From JANQRV01 sp964533785 (GTDB lineage Bacteria > Bacteroidota > Bacteroidia > Chitinophagales > Saprospiraceae): a DNA stretch of 7,160 nucleotides. The translations under genes were made by a program, and so were the position numbers. Shown one piece after another: positions 1 through 5,545 of the stretch; position 1 is the stretch's first letter; every line of letters begins with the position of its first letter. The notes under the pieces are model-generated. The model did not search any database. It was given only the letters and a program-made list of their open reading frames with translations, and was not told the DNA's origin. Location of the stretch: contig CAZHNG010000344.1 of NCBI GenBank assembly GCA_964533785.1, positions 1 to 7,160 of the forward strand. The letters are read 5' to 3'.

Positions 1-94
1 TAAACCCTACTAATTTTTATCAATTTTCCAAATCTTTCGCTTGCGAAAGATCAGTTAAAAGTTTTTCATCTGATGTCTCTTCTAGTGGAAAGAG

Positions 95-209
95 CACTGG
101 CACTGTTTGGCGAACCGCCGTATTCGCGATCCGTATCCCGCAGCTTACATGTGGGAGTGGTGTGAGAGGTGCACCCTGGTCATTTATTGGTCAGGGCCGC
201 CTACTCGAT
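95..209 (+). mobile_element. 3' end of a degraded group II intron (domains V-VI)
   Basis: The stretch has the wording typical of the tail of bacterial group II introns: GCGAACCGCCGTAT at 110-123, GTGGTGTGAGAGG at 157-169 and CCTACTCGAT at 200-209. Domain VI folds well: AGAGG (165-169) pairs with CCTaCT (200-205) leaving A203 bulged, and CCCTG (174-178) pairs with CAGGG (192-196). A203 is 7 nt from a 3' end placed at T209, as expected for the branch point. Domain V is damaged: the 5' arm ACCGCC (114-119) finds only AGTGGT (156-161, five of six pairs), and the middle has been replaced by a local CCCGCA/TGTGGG hairpin (137-155). The reverse transcriptase would lie left of the window and is not seen. 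I infer a dead or dying copy. The left boundary is approximate. Confidence 0.6.
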
Positions 210-248
210 TCACTTCCGTTTTCTTTTCTTTTCTAATTTAATTTTTCT

Positions 249-920
249 TTATTCATTTAATTTTTGGTGCACAGAATACGGCATTATATCATTCCAAAAA
301 TTTTCATGAAGAATTAAGTCATATTCAGCGGATTTAACTTCCGTCATATAAATTGTGTCATCATCCGAAGAATTTACTTCGAATACTGTATTTGATTTAA
401 ATAGGATTTCACCTTCATGTAATTTATCCACTATTTCGGCTATGTATCTTCCGTTGCTATCTTCACAAGTTTCTATTTCGAAGAATGTACTGTAGCCTGA
501 ATTTTTATAATTTGATGTAGATAGGAAGTGAGGAATCATTATCTTTTGACCTTCATAATCTTTTAAAAATTCAAAGGCTTCGTCTGGTAAATTTAACCAC
601 CTCCAAACAGTTTGATTGTCCTGTGATTGAATTTCATCGAGACTTTCATTAAGATGAAATTTATATAGTTGACAAAATTCATCGGCATCTATCCAGCGCT
701 CTTCTCTAAGCCCCTTGTTCAGTTTAAAGCATGTGGCTCCAGCATAGGCATCAATCAAAAACTTACTCCAGTAATCAATCGGAGAATTTTGATTAAATTC
801 TTCAATTTCTTCATCACTTGGTTCTGTGAAACGCCAACCGAGTTTTCGATATTGAGATGCACACCAATCCACTCCTCCGTCGAGTTCTATCATCTTTTTT
901 ATATCATCTATTGATGCCAT
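249..920 (-). CDS. Putative mono-ADP-ribosyltransferase domain protein (R-S-E type)
   Basis: A 223-aa protein with no signal peptide or membrane segment. The C-terminal half carries the three landmarks of R-S-E ADP-ribosyltransferases in order: an arginine in a TVWRW segment (R107), an STS motif in HFLSTS (131-136), and an ExE motif E169-G-E171 followed by the strand-like stretch ILFKSNTVFEV (172-182). In this fold R binds NAD, STS supports the NAD pocket and the last E is catalytic; EGEILF..N..F.V closely resembles the E-x-EVLF.pgT.F.V end of the ADPRT exoenzyme family. The acidic N-terminal ~100 residues are unrecognised. It stands alone, convergent with the group II intron remnant at its 3' side and with a good Bacteroidota-type promoter upstream; no obvious immunity gene or secretion domain is fused to it. 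The ATG at 918-920 follows an A-rich leader without a Shine-Dalgarno site. It could be an effector, a toxin of a toxin-antitoxin or phage-defence pair, or an internal modifier. The target is unknown. Fold assignment is fairly sure, biological role is not. Confidence 0.75.
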   Translation of the reverse strand: MASIDDIKKMIELDGGVDWCASQYRKLGWRFTEPSDEEIEEFNQNSPIDYWSKFLIDAYAGATCFKLNKGLREERWIDADEFCQLYKFHLNESLDEIQSQDNQTVWRWLNLPDEAFEFLKDYEGQKIMIPHFLSTSNYKNSGYSTFFEIETCEDSNGRYIAEIVDKLHEGEILFKSNTVFEVNSSDDDTIYMTEVKSAEYDLILHENFWNDIMPYSVHQKLNE

Positions 921-989
921 TCGAGTTCTATTTTTAAAGAATCTTTTCGTAAATCATTACTGGCTTTAGAATGTTTAGGACTGTCAACT

Positions 990-1019
990 CAAATTTATTT
1001 GATGAAATCCATTTGACAA
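990..1019 (-). promoter_or_regulatory. Candidate Bacteroidota-type promoter for the ADP-ribosyltransferase gene
   Basis: Read on the - strand, TTG (1019-1017) is followed after 19 nt by TAAATTTG (997-990). This is an exact match to the -33 TTG / -7 TAnnTTTG pattern of Bacteroidota sigma factors at a favoured spacing. It lies about 70 bp before the ATG at 920, leaving a leader of roughly 60 nt. The -7 element is part of a small palindrome CAAAT-TT-ATTTG (990-1001), which could also be a repressor site. Confidence 0.45.
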
Positions 1020-1104
1020 CAATTTACGAAACGAAAATGAAAACCGAATACTCGAGAGTAAATACAAATAATCAGAATAGATCTGCATCGAAACATAGCT
1101 GTCC

Positions 1105-1392
1105 CTACCCCTCCCAATGCATGATCAAATCATAAACCATCCTTATATTTTCACGCATACGCTCCTGGTGTTCCGTACCCCGCGGTATATTCTCAAGGAT
1201 AGGTTTCAGATCAGGATAGTGCGCGATGAGGATTTCAAGATCGCGTTTGCGCGGTACAGGATGCGCATTCCAGTATGCCACAAGCCGCTGATGATCGAGG
1301 CCAGTCTCTTTAGCAATGTTCTTCAGGGATCGCCTTTCAATCCGGTACAAATAATCAAGGGCGCGTTTGATCTGCTCTCTACTGTCATTCAT
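1105..1392 (-). CDS. Small helix-turn-helix protein, XRE/phage-repressor-like
   Basis: A 95-aa protein whose residues 20-43 read as a helix-turn-helix: R-S-L-K-N-I-A-K-E-T-G-L-D-H-Q-R-L-V-A-Y-W, with the typical IAKETG first helix and turn, then a recognition helix. The following DLEILIAHYPDLKPIL (51-66) resembles the helices after the HTH of small phage-type XRE repressors, where a (Y/F)P(D/E)L segment is common. No effector domain is attached, so it is probably a short DNA-binding regulator. The - strand frame is preferred over the overlapping + strand frame because of this motif. The start ATG (1390-1392) is the first in frame after the inverted repeat at 1414-1439; no clear ribosome binding site is seen. 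It lies 107 bp downstream of the NERD-domain gene on the same strand, so co-transcription is possible but not shown. Its partner or target promoter is unknown. Confidence 0.65.
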   Translation of the reverse strand: MNDSREQIKRALDYLYRIERRSLKNIAKETGLDHQRLVAYWNAHPVPRKRDLEILIAHYPDLKPILENIPRGTEHQERMRENIRMVYDLIMHWEG

Positions 1393-1413
1393 AAGGATAC
1401 TGATGTTTACTAC

Positions 1414-1439
1414 GATCTGTAAAAATAATCTATCAGATC
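1414..1439. promoter_or_regulatory. Inverted repeat upstream of the HTH gene, possible operator
   Basis: GATCTG (1414-1419) and CAGATC (1434-1439) form perfect 6-bp arms around a 14-nt AT-rich spacer, 22-47 bp upstream of the start of the helix-turn-helix gene. Position and dyad form suit autoregulation by that protein. The arms are short, so this is only suggestive. Confidence 0.25.
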
Positions 1440-1499
1440 TATATCGCTTTTCTTTCTGATGATATCGCCGATAACCTCTTTAGTCGGATTGAGTCTTAA

Positions 1500-2225
1500 C
1501 TAATACAGGTTTTTTGTGAATTTACATCGGGGATAACTGCTACACCCTAAAAACCTGGAACCAGCATTTGGACCCTTTCTTGCTACTCTCTCAACCAAAT
1601 TTGAACCACATTTCGGACATCTCGTATCTGAATTATGTCTTTGCCGCAAAGACTTGATATGATTTTTTCTTGTTAGAAAAGGATCAGAACGGAGTTGATT
1701 GAGCCGTTTGATTATTTGGCGCATATCGTTTTTTGAAAGCACAGGCTCTTGATACTGCTTTATATACCTTCCTAATCCATTCTTTATGACATTGGATGGT
1801 AGACGCGTTTTGAATGTGCATTTGCCAACAAAATAAACCACTGTATGTATATGTGATTCATCAAGGTCCAGATATTCAGCGAGAACGCGCTTTTGTCTGA
1901 AAATTTGTCGAACGGGGTTTTGAAAGGAATAATTATGGCCATACAGGGATTGTGTCCACTTTGCTTGTGTCTCAGAACCAAAGATCCATCCCTTTATATT
2001 TTTTGTTTCAACGATGAACACACCAAACGGTGACACCAAGAGGTGATCTATTTGCGTGGTTCCATTTCTGGAAGGGATAATGACGTTATGAACCCTTCGA
2101 TACACATTGCCGTTCAAGGCGAGCCCTAGCTTGAATTTGGTTTGTGTCTCACCAAGCCGGCCGCGAGAAGGTTTAGCCAGGTACAGTATTAATAAAATAA
2201 ACAGTAGAAGGACTCCAATTTCCAT
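1500..2225 (-). CDS. Membrane-anchored NERD-domain protein with C-terminal C4 zinc ribbon
   Basis: A 241-aa protein in three parts. Residues 3-17 are a hydrophobic segment (IGVLLLFILLILYLA), a single N-terminal membrane anchor that would leave the rest in the cytoplasm given the basic residues after it. Residues 24-115 are a NERD domain, a restriction-endonuclease-like fold: G25-E26 in the first helix, D60 in TQIDHLLVSPFGVFIVETK, and the E73-T-K75 end of a PD-(D/E)xK-type active site, then the characteristic W..(20)..NP segment (NPVRQ, 103-107). Residues 203-234 are a topoisomerase-type C4 zinc ribbon with C203, C206, C228 and C234 and the typical G.F.GCS.YP.C wording. All expected catalytic and metal-binding residues are present, so it appears intact. 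NERD proteins of this architecture are widespread in bacteria and usually lack a proven function; DNA or RNA processing at the membrane is the usual proposal. The start gives the hydrophobic segment immediately, which supports it. About 190 bp separate it from the upstream gene. Confidence 0.88.
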   Translation of the reverse strand: MEIGVLLLFILLILYLAKPSRGRLGETQTKFKLGLALNGNVYRRVHNVIIPSRNGTTQIDHLLVSPFGVFIVETKNIKGWIFGSETQAKWTQSLYGHNYSFQNPVRQIFRQKRVLAEYLDLDESHIHTVVYFVGKCTFKTRLPSNVIKNGLGRYIKQYQEPVLSKNDMRQIIKRLNQLRSDPFLTRKNHIKSLRQRHNSDTRCPKCGSNLVERVARKGPNAGSRFLGCSSYPRCKFTKNLY

Positions 2226-2382
2226 GTCCGTCGTCAGAGTATTTTGAGCGGTAAAATTTAAAGCAACTAAAATCTCTAAGTTACTGAGGTTCCGAGTAAT
2301 ATTTGAATTTCATTTGCGAGTTTATTTTAGAATGCTGGATCGAACGTATCACTTTATGTAGCTACCTGCCCCGTTACCTGAG

Positions 2383-2405
2383 ATTACCAATAATTCCTTG
2401 GTAAT
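2383..2405. terminator. Perfect 8-bp hairpin, possible weak terminator or operator
   Basis: ATTACCAA (2383-2390) and TTGGTAAT (2398-2405) are perfect complements around the 7-nt loop TAATTCC. It lies 15 nt past the stop of the - strand 130-aa gene and 158 bp before the NERD gene start. It is AT-rich and has no T-run on either side, so it is a poor intrinsic terminator; a protein-binding dyad controlling the NERD gene is an alternative. Confidence 0.3.
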
Positions 2406-2419
2406 AGGTGTACCCTACT

Positions 2420-2812
2420 TTACTTTCTAGTTTTTCGGTTATAGGGAAGCGGAATGATGGGCTTTGCATTTTGTTTTTCTTTCTTCCGCAGCTTAAAATT
2501 CCTCATCATAAAAGCAAACTCCAGAGCTGCCCACTGCGCATGGATCACTTTTTTGTACTCAAATGCGCTTTGACAATCCATGGCCCCAGTTATCACAAAA
2601 CGGAAACGAGTCCGGGCTTCTTCCCCTTGCCCTTTGGTTTCAGACTCAATGGTAATGTTGAGTCGCCGATCCCTGAAATACTCAATCAAATCGCTGCTGG
2701 TGGTCATATGCGCTTTCCAGTGTTCCGGATAAAAGTCACGAAAGCGATATAAACACTCATAATAGGCCTTGGGATAGCAGGATTTGATGCGGGTAAACCA
2801 GGCCTTGGTCAT
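2420..2812 (-). CDS. Hypothetical basic protein, 130 aa
   Basis: I do not recognise this protein. It is 130 aa, rich in aromatic residues in the first third (W5, F6, Y13, Y17, Y18, Y22, F24, F27, Y28, W32) and strongly basic at the C-terminus (105-130, K/R at about ten positions), which may bind nucleic acid. The middle (51-76) alternates hydrophobic and charged residues in a beta-like pattern, followed by a predicted helix 84-105. There is no signal peptide or membrane segment. The ATG at 2810-2812 is the first convincing start; no Shine-Dalgarno sequence is visible. It sits 167 bp downstream of the toxin-antitoxin operon on the same strand and ends just before the hairpin at 2383-2405. The consistent length and composition favour a real gene over the overlapping + strand frame, but without any motif its role is open. 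Confidence 0.5.
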   Translation of the reverse strand: MTKAWFTRIKSCYPKAYYECLYRFRDFYPEHWKAHMTTSSDLIEYFRDRRLNITIESETKGQGEEARTRFRFVITGAMDCQSAFEYKKVIHAQWAALEFAFMMRNFKLRKKEKQNAKPIIPLPYNRKTRK

Positions 2813-2979
2813 AGTGCCAGTTGTTACGGGTTAGTGGATCTTCGGTAATGCGTTGTGGCCTTTCGTCACGCCAAAAAAAAGAATTGGCTTTACAAAAGTT
2901 GGAGGAATTGATGTTTGATCCTTTTTTGTATCTGGCAACCAAATAACATAATTGGCGAAAACGATCTTAAACTTAATTA

Positions 2980-3357
2980 TCATCCCCCACCTTTATTAAC
3001 GGGTAACTGTCTAATTCTGATAGTATGTTCTTGGAAAACAACAATAGATTTATCTTCAAGTGCCTGCTCAATTGATTTCCAGTTATCAATAATAAGACCG
3101 CTAAAAACATCGGCATTGATATGAGCAATCCTGAAAGTTACTACAGAGGGAGAATCTGCATTGCTGAAGGCCATCAGGGTGCCAAAATCCAGATCATGAG
3201 TAAGCACCACCTCTTCATTTTCTCGGGCAATTGAAAGAATTTCTTCGTCTGATATTCTAGGGTCTGCTATTTGCACTACCATCCGGCAATGGTGTCCAAC
3301 TGCTCCAAGCGAAGCCGCTAAGGAACGAGGCATATGTACATCTAGCAAAAACTTCAC
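2980..3357 (-). CDS. DUF5615 PIN-like toxin of a type II toxin-antitoxin pair
   Basis: A 125-aa protein of usual family length. The opening KFLLDVHMPRSLAASL (2-17) and the central VVLTHDLDFGTL (50-61) are hallmarks of DUF5615 PIN-like proteins: D6 near the N-terminus and D55/D57 in T-H-D-x-D-F are the acidic residues that in PIN folds hold the metal of an RNase active site; an E38/E39 cluster lies between. Family knowledge makes it a presumed ribonuclease; that is not shown here. The start is GTG (3355-3357), since its frame opens exactly at the GTGA that also contains the TGA stop of the upstream DUF433 gene. The 4-nt overlap implies translational coupling, with antitoxin made first. The C-terminus ends in a short VNKGGG tail. 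Nothing looks truncated. Confidence 0.85.
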   Translation of the reverse strand: MKFLLDVHMPRSLAASLGAVGHHCRMVVQIADPRISDEEILSIARENEEVVLTHDLDFGTLMAFSNADSPSVVTFRIAHINADVFSGLIIDNWKSIEQALEDKSIVVFQEHTIRIRQLPVNKGGG

Positions 3358-3602
3358 GCTCTTGCCCTTTGTAACGGAAGTGCTTTCTCCTCTAACGCCT
3401 GTGCCGCATAGGCTATCGCTTCATAAAAGTCTTCTTGCTCTAAAAAAGGAAACTCTTCTATCACTTCATTGATGCTCATACCTCCTGCCAAATATCCTAA
3501 TAGTGTAGAAACAGGGAATCGCAAGCCTCTGATACAAGGCTTCCCAGAACATTGATCAGGATCAATAGTAATACGTGGAAATTGAGGATGTATGTATTTC
3601 AT
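3354..3602 (-). CDS. DUF433 antitoxin
   Basis: An 82-aa protein with the full DUF433 signature: ITIDPDQCSGKPCIRGLRFPVSTLL (12-36, CxGKPxIRGxRxPV core), the GMSINEVIEEFPFLEQEDFYEAIAYA helices (41-66), and a short basic tail. DUF433 proteins fold around a winged or bipartite helix-turn-helix and are the usual partners of DUF5615 toxins. It is the first gene of the operon; its TGA stop overlaps the toxin GTG by 4 nt. By analogy it should bind its own promoter and neutralise the toxin. The ATG (3600-3602) follows the leader CAAAACGGTTATT, without a Shine-Dalgarno sequence, in an AT-rich stretch. No clear -7/-33 promoter could be fixed upstream. Confidence 0.88.
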   Translation of the reverse strand: MKYIHPQFPRITIDPDQCSGKPCIRGLRFPVSTLLGYLAGGMSINEVIEEFPFLEQEDFYEAIAYAAQALEEKALPLQRARA

Positions 3603-3675
3603 AATAACCGTTTTGAGAAAATTAGTTCGAGTCCAATTTGTAAATATAACTTAATCATTTGTGATGTAGTTCCCT

Positions 3676-3834
3676 TTACGCAACGAAATAATCCCGTTCC
3701 GATTTCATAAAAGCCGCCTTAATCGCCGCCACATTAGCCTCTTCCCGGCTTTCCAGCCCCCGGACCACTTCCACCCGCCGGTCGTTTTCGTAAATCTCAT
3801 AAAGCCACTGCTGATCGAATCCCCATATCCTCAC
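3676..3834 (-). CDS. Possible small protein of 52 aa, maybe frameshifted
   Basis: A - strand frame opens after a TGA and, from GTG at 3832-3834, encodes a charged 52-aa protein with FDQQWLYEIYENDRR (6-20), EVVRGLESREEANVAAIKA (22-40) and an end at FVA. The WLYEIYENDRxVEVV...SREEANxAAI wording looks like a genuine short protein: a two-strand hairpin followed by a helix. In another frame an ATG at 3863-3865 opens MSETDYPWGGGEDMG and then stops; removing one G from the run at 3821-3824 would join that ATG to this frame and give about 62 aa. So it may be a short gene with a GTG start or a longer one broken by one base in a G-run. Function is unknown. It lies downstream of the inverted repeat at 3886-3955 and ends about 75 bp before the antitoxin start. 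Confidence 0.4.
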   Translation of the reverse strand: MRIWGFDQQWLYEIYENDRRVEVVRGLESREEANVAAIKAAFMKSERDYFVA

Positions 3835-3865
3835 CCCCACCCCACGGGTAGTCTGTTTCGCTCAT

Positions 3866-4178
3866 AGTATTATCGTTTGAAAAAATCCCCCGCAGGACGC
3901 GGCGCGACAAAGAGGCTCCCCCCTGCCCTTTATCGGACGTTATCACTGCGGGGGACGCACAAGATATACATTTTTAAACAAAAATGTTTTGTTTTTTACG
4001 TTTTAACACTATAAAAACAGCTGGTTGCTGTAGCAGGACTGCCAACTACAAATAATCATTAAGCGCCAAAAGGCATATAGCCATCATAAAAAAGCTGCGA
4101 AAGTCTACTTCTAACAATTAATACCAGACGCAGTCTACCCCAATTTATGGAGCGATATCGATAATTATGGCCCCTCCC
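3866..4178. other. Gene-poor stretch with inverted repeats
   Basis: No convincing coding frame is seen on either strand. It contains the GC-rich inverted repeat (3886-3955), then an AT-rich block with two overlapping dyads, CATTTTT/AAAAATG (3969-3986) and AAACAAAA/TTTTGTTT (3976-3994), and an 8-bp palindrome CGATATCG at 4153-4160. Base composition swings sharply from GC-rich to AT-rich at about 3960. Confidence 0.5.
3880..3955 (-). terminator. GC-rich inverted repeat followed by T6 on the - strand
   Basis: Perfect 10-bp arms TCCCCCGCAG (3886-3895) and CTGCGGGGGA (3946-3955) enclose 50 nt. On the - strand the second arm is directly followed by six T (3885-3880), the form of an intrinsic terminator with an unusually long loop. 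It sits 15 nt before the ATG at 3865 and 223 nt past the end of the 111-aa gene, so it could end that transcript, act as an attenuator in a leader, or be a copy of a dispersed palindromic element. Confidence 0.4.
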
Positions 4179-4514
4179 CTACATCCCCGTTTTCCCAACC
4201 AACTCCGGCGATCTCTCCCTCTCCGTATCCGTATCAAAATCTATCATTTTTCGCAATTCGAATTCAATCACCACCATTTTAAGATAGCATTGGCCCAGTG
4301 ACTCTAACATTTGTATCCTCATTTCGTATCTTGCCCGCAGGACCTTTGCGTACTTTTGCTCTTTCCTTAGTTTCTCATAATCGAGAGGAATCATGGCCCC
4401 GCTATAGCAAGTTGCCCTCCGGCTGACCGCCTCAAACTCATCAAATAACAGCGGAAATACGTGGAGATTGTAAAAGTCCTCTTGCTCGCGGGACTCTCTT
4501 ATCAAATTCTCCAT
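4179..4514 (-). CDS. Hypothetical protein, 111 aa, possibly chimeric at its start
   Basis: I do not recognise this protein. It is largely helical, with a heptad-like charged stretch (YEKLRKEQKYAKVLRARYEM, 46-65) leading into MLESLGQCYLKMVVIEFELRKMI (69-91), suggesting a coiled coil; the tail is acidic then basic. No signal peptide or membrane segment. The ATG (4512-4514) lies inside the S9 peptidase fragment on the same strand in another frame: the first ~9 codons are read from peptidase DNA. The similarity to the peptidase stops at about 4489, so the native N-terminus of this gene may have been lost at the junction and the present start be a by-product. It could be a real small gene, or a 5'-truncated remnant. 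No neighbour hints at a role. Confidence 0.4.
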   Translation of the reverse strand: MENLIRESREQEDFYNLHVFPLLFDEFEAVSRRATCYSGAMIPLDYEKLRKEQKYAKVLRARYEMRIQMLESLGQCYLKMVVIEFELRKMIDFDTDTERERSPELVGKTGM

Positions 4515-4686
4515 GTTGAATTAGAGTAGGAGTGGATGCATTATTAATGTTTGTCATTGGGGAAGTCTTTTCGTAAATGGCCTTATCCGACCAGGGTGTT
4601 GCCTTCAAATATTGCCTTGTAAAAGGATGAATATCTGTATTTACATAGTAGGTCATCCAGTTGGAAATACCGGCTCCAACGCAGAC
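4489..4686 (-). pseudogene. Internal fragment of an S9-family (prolyl oligopeptidase-type) peptidase gene
   Basis: An open frame here encodes VCVGAGISNWMTYY, then IHPFTRQYLKATPWSDKAIYEKTSPM, then TPTLIQHGEFDKRVP. This is the part of the alpha/beta-hydrolase domain of S9 peptidases (acylaminoacyl-peptidase/dipeptidyl-peptidase type) between the nucleophile serine and the catalytic histidine; the D in HGEFDKRVP is the catalytic acid. About 66 codons remain of a domain of roughly 250 and a protein of 600 or more. The GxSxGG nucleophile motif is missing upstream and the GH catalytic segment is missing downstream. The frame stays open on both sides (4441-4800) but the flanking residues show no peptidase similarity. 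It is a deletion remnant, not a working enzyme. The reading frame itself is still intact, so the loss may be recent. Confidence 0.75.
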
Positions 4687-5023
4687 CCCTGTTGTCTGAT
4701 TTGCTCCGTCTCCTTTTTTTGGGCTAAAGATCTTGTATTTTTGACGGTGGGGAAAATGGGGTGCAGTTAGGGGATACATTCCATAGGAATTCCATTTCAA
4801 CGGATCTGGGCATGGTTTTTGGCATTTTCCAGGCTGCTTCAGCTATCCTTCGTCCGGGATGGAGGGCCTTCGAGGTATGGATTTATATGAACACTCGCAA
4901 AAATTCACGCCGATGGAAGACTTTCTGAAAATTTAGACCAAATAAAACGTAAAAATTATTAAGTTCATTTTTTCGGTAAGTGTTTAAACAAAAATAACTT
5001 AACAATTCACAAAAACAGATCTA

Positions 5024-5545
5024 ATGATATCACAATCTATGACCGATGCCCTCAATAAACAGATTGAGCTAGAGGGTTATGCTTCGTTTCTTTACCTTGC
5101 GATGGCTTCCTGGTGCGACAAAGAAGGCATGGAAGGCTGTTCCAAATTTTTGCACCGTCAGTCAGAAGAGGAGCGGGAGCATATGTTACGTATTTTCCGA
5201 TACCTCTCTGAGGTAGACGCACATGCGATCGTACCTTCTATTCCCCAGCCGCCCAAGGAGTTCAAATCTCCACAAGAAGTTTTTCAGCAAGTCTATGCAC
5301 ATGAGCAAAAAGTGACCGCAGCCATTAATGAACTCATCAAATTATCTAAGGAGGAAAATGACCCCTCTACCGATGTCTTTTTGCAATGGTATGTCATAGA
5401 ACAAAGGGAGGAAGAGGCGTTGATGCGTTCCATTCTTGATCGTATCAAGCTCATTGGGACGGGTGGACAAAGTCTCTACTTCATTGACCTGGAACTGGAG
5501 AAAATCAATGCAGCGGCAGCTGCTACCGAAGGATCAGAAGGATAA
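5024..5545 (+). CDS. ftnA: Bacterial non-haem ferritin
   Basis: A 173-aa ferritin of usual length that stores iron as a ferric mineral in a 24-subunit cytoplasmic shell after oxidising Fe(II). The four-helix-bundle ferroxidase residues fall at the same numbers as in E. coli FtnA: E17, E50 and H53 (in EREH), E94 (in AHEQ) and Q127 (in EQREEE), with Y24, E49, E126 and E130 for the auxiliary sites. The helix-B core EEEREHMLRIFRYL and the C-terminal YFIDLELEK are intact. No haem-binding methionine of the bacterioferritin kind is evident, and no encapsulin-targeting tail is seen. The start ATG at 5024 is the first in frame; M6 is a possible alternative. There is no strong Shine-Dalgarno site, and the AT-rich upstream region contains no clear Fur box. 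It is the only housekeeping gene in the window and stands alone on the + strand between remnants. Confidence 0.96.
   Translation: MISQSMTDALNKQIELEGYASFLYLAMASWCDKEGMEGCSKFLHRQSEEEREHMLRIFRYLSEVDAHAIVPSIPQPPKEFKSPQEVFQQVYAHEQKVTAAINELIKLSKEENDPSTDVFLQWYVIEQREEEALMRSILDRIKLIGTGGQSLYFIDLELEKINAAAAATEGSEG

Noticed and set aside
669..1422. + strand open frames at 669-914 and 1117-1422
   Set aside because: They lie antisense to the ADP-ribosyltransferase and HTH genes, whose - strand frames carry recognisable motifs; the + products have none.
2757..2942. - strand 61-codon frame upstream of the 130-aa gene
   Set aside because: It overlaps the N-terminus of the 130-aa gene in another frame, shows no motif and crosses a run of eight T; likely chance.
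3836..3865. YPWGGG wording after the ATG at 3865, resembling the start of a radical-SAM family (TIGR01212)
   Set aside because: Only six residues agree and no cysteine cluster follows; the match falls in a G-run and is probably chance.
4710..4925. + strand frame without start, encoding about 66 residues to a TGA near 4922
   Set aside because: No start codon near its beginning, no family resemblance, and it is antisense in part to the peptidase fragment. Not enough to call even a remnant.
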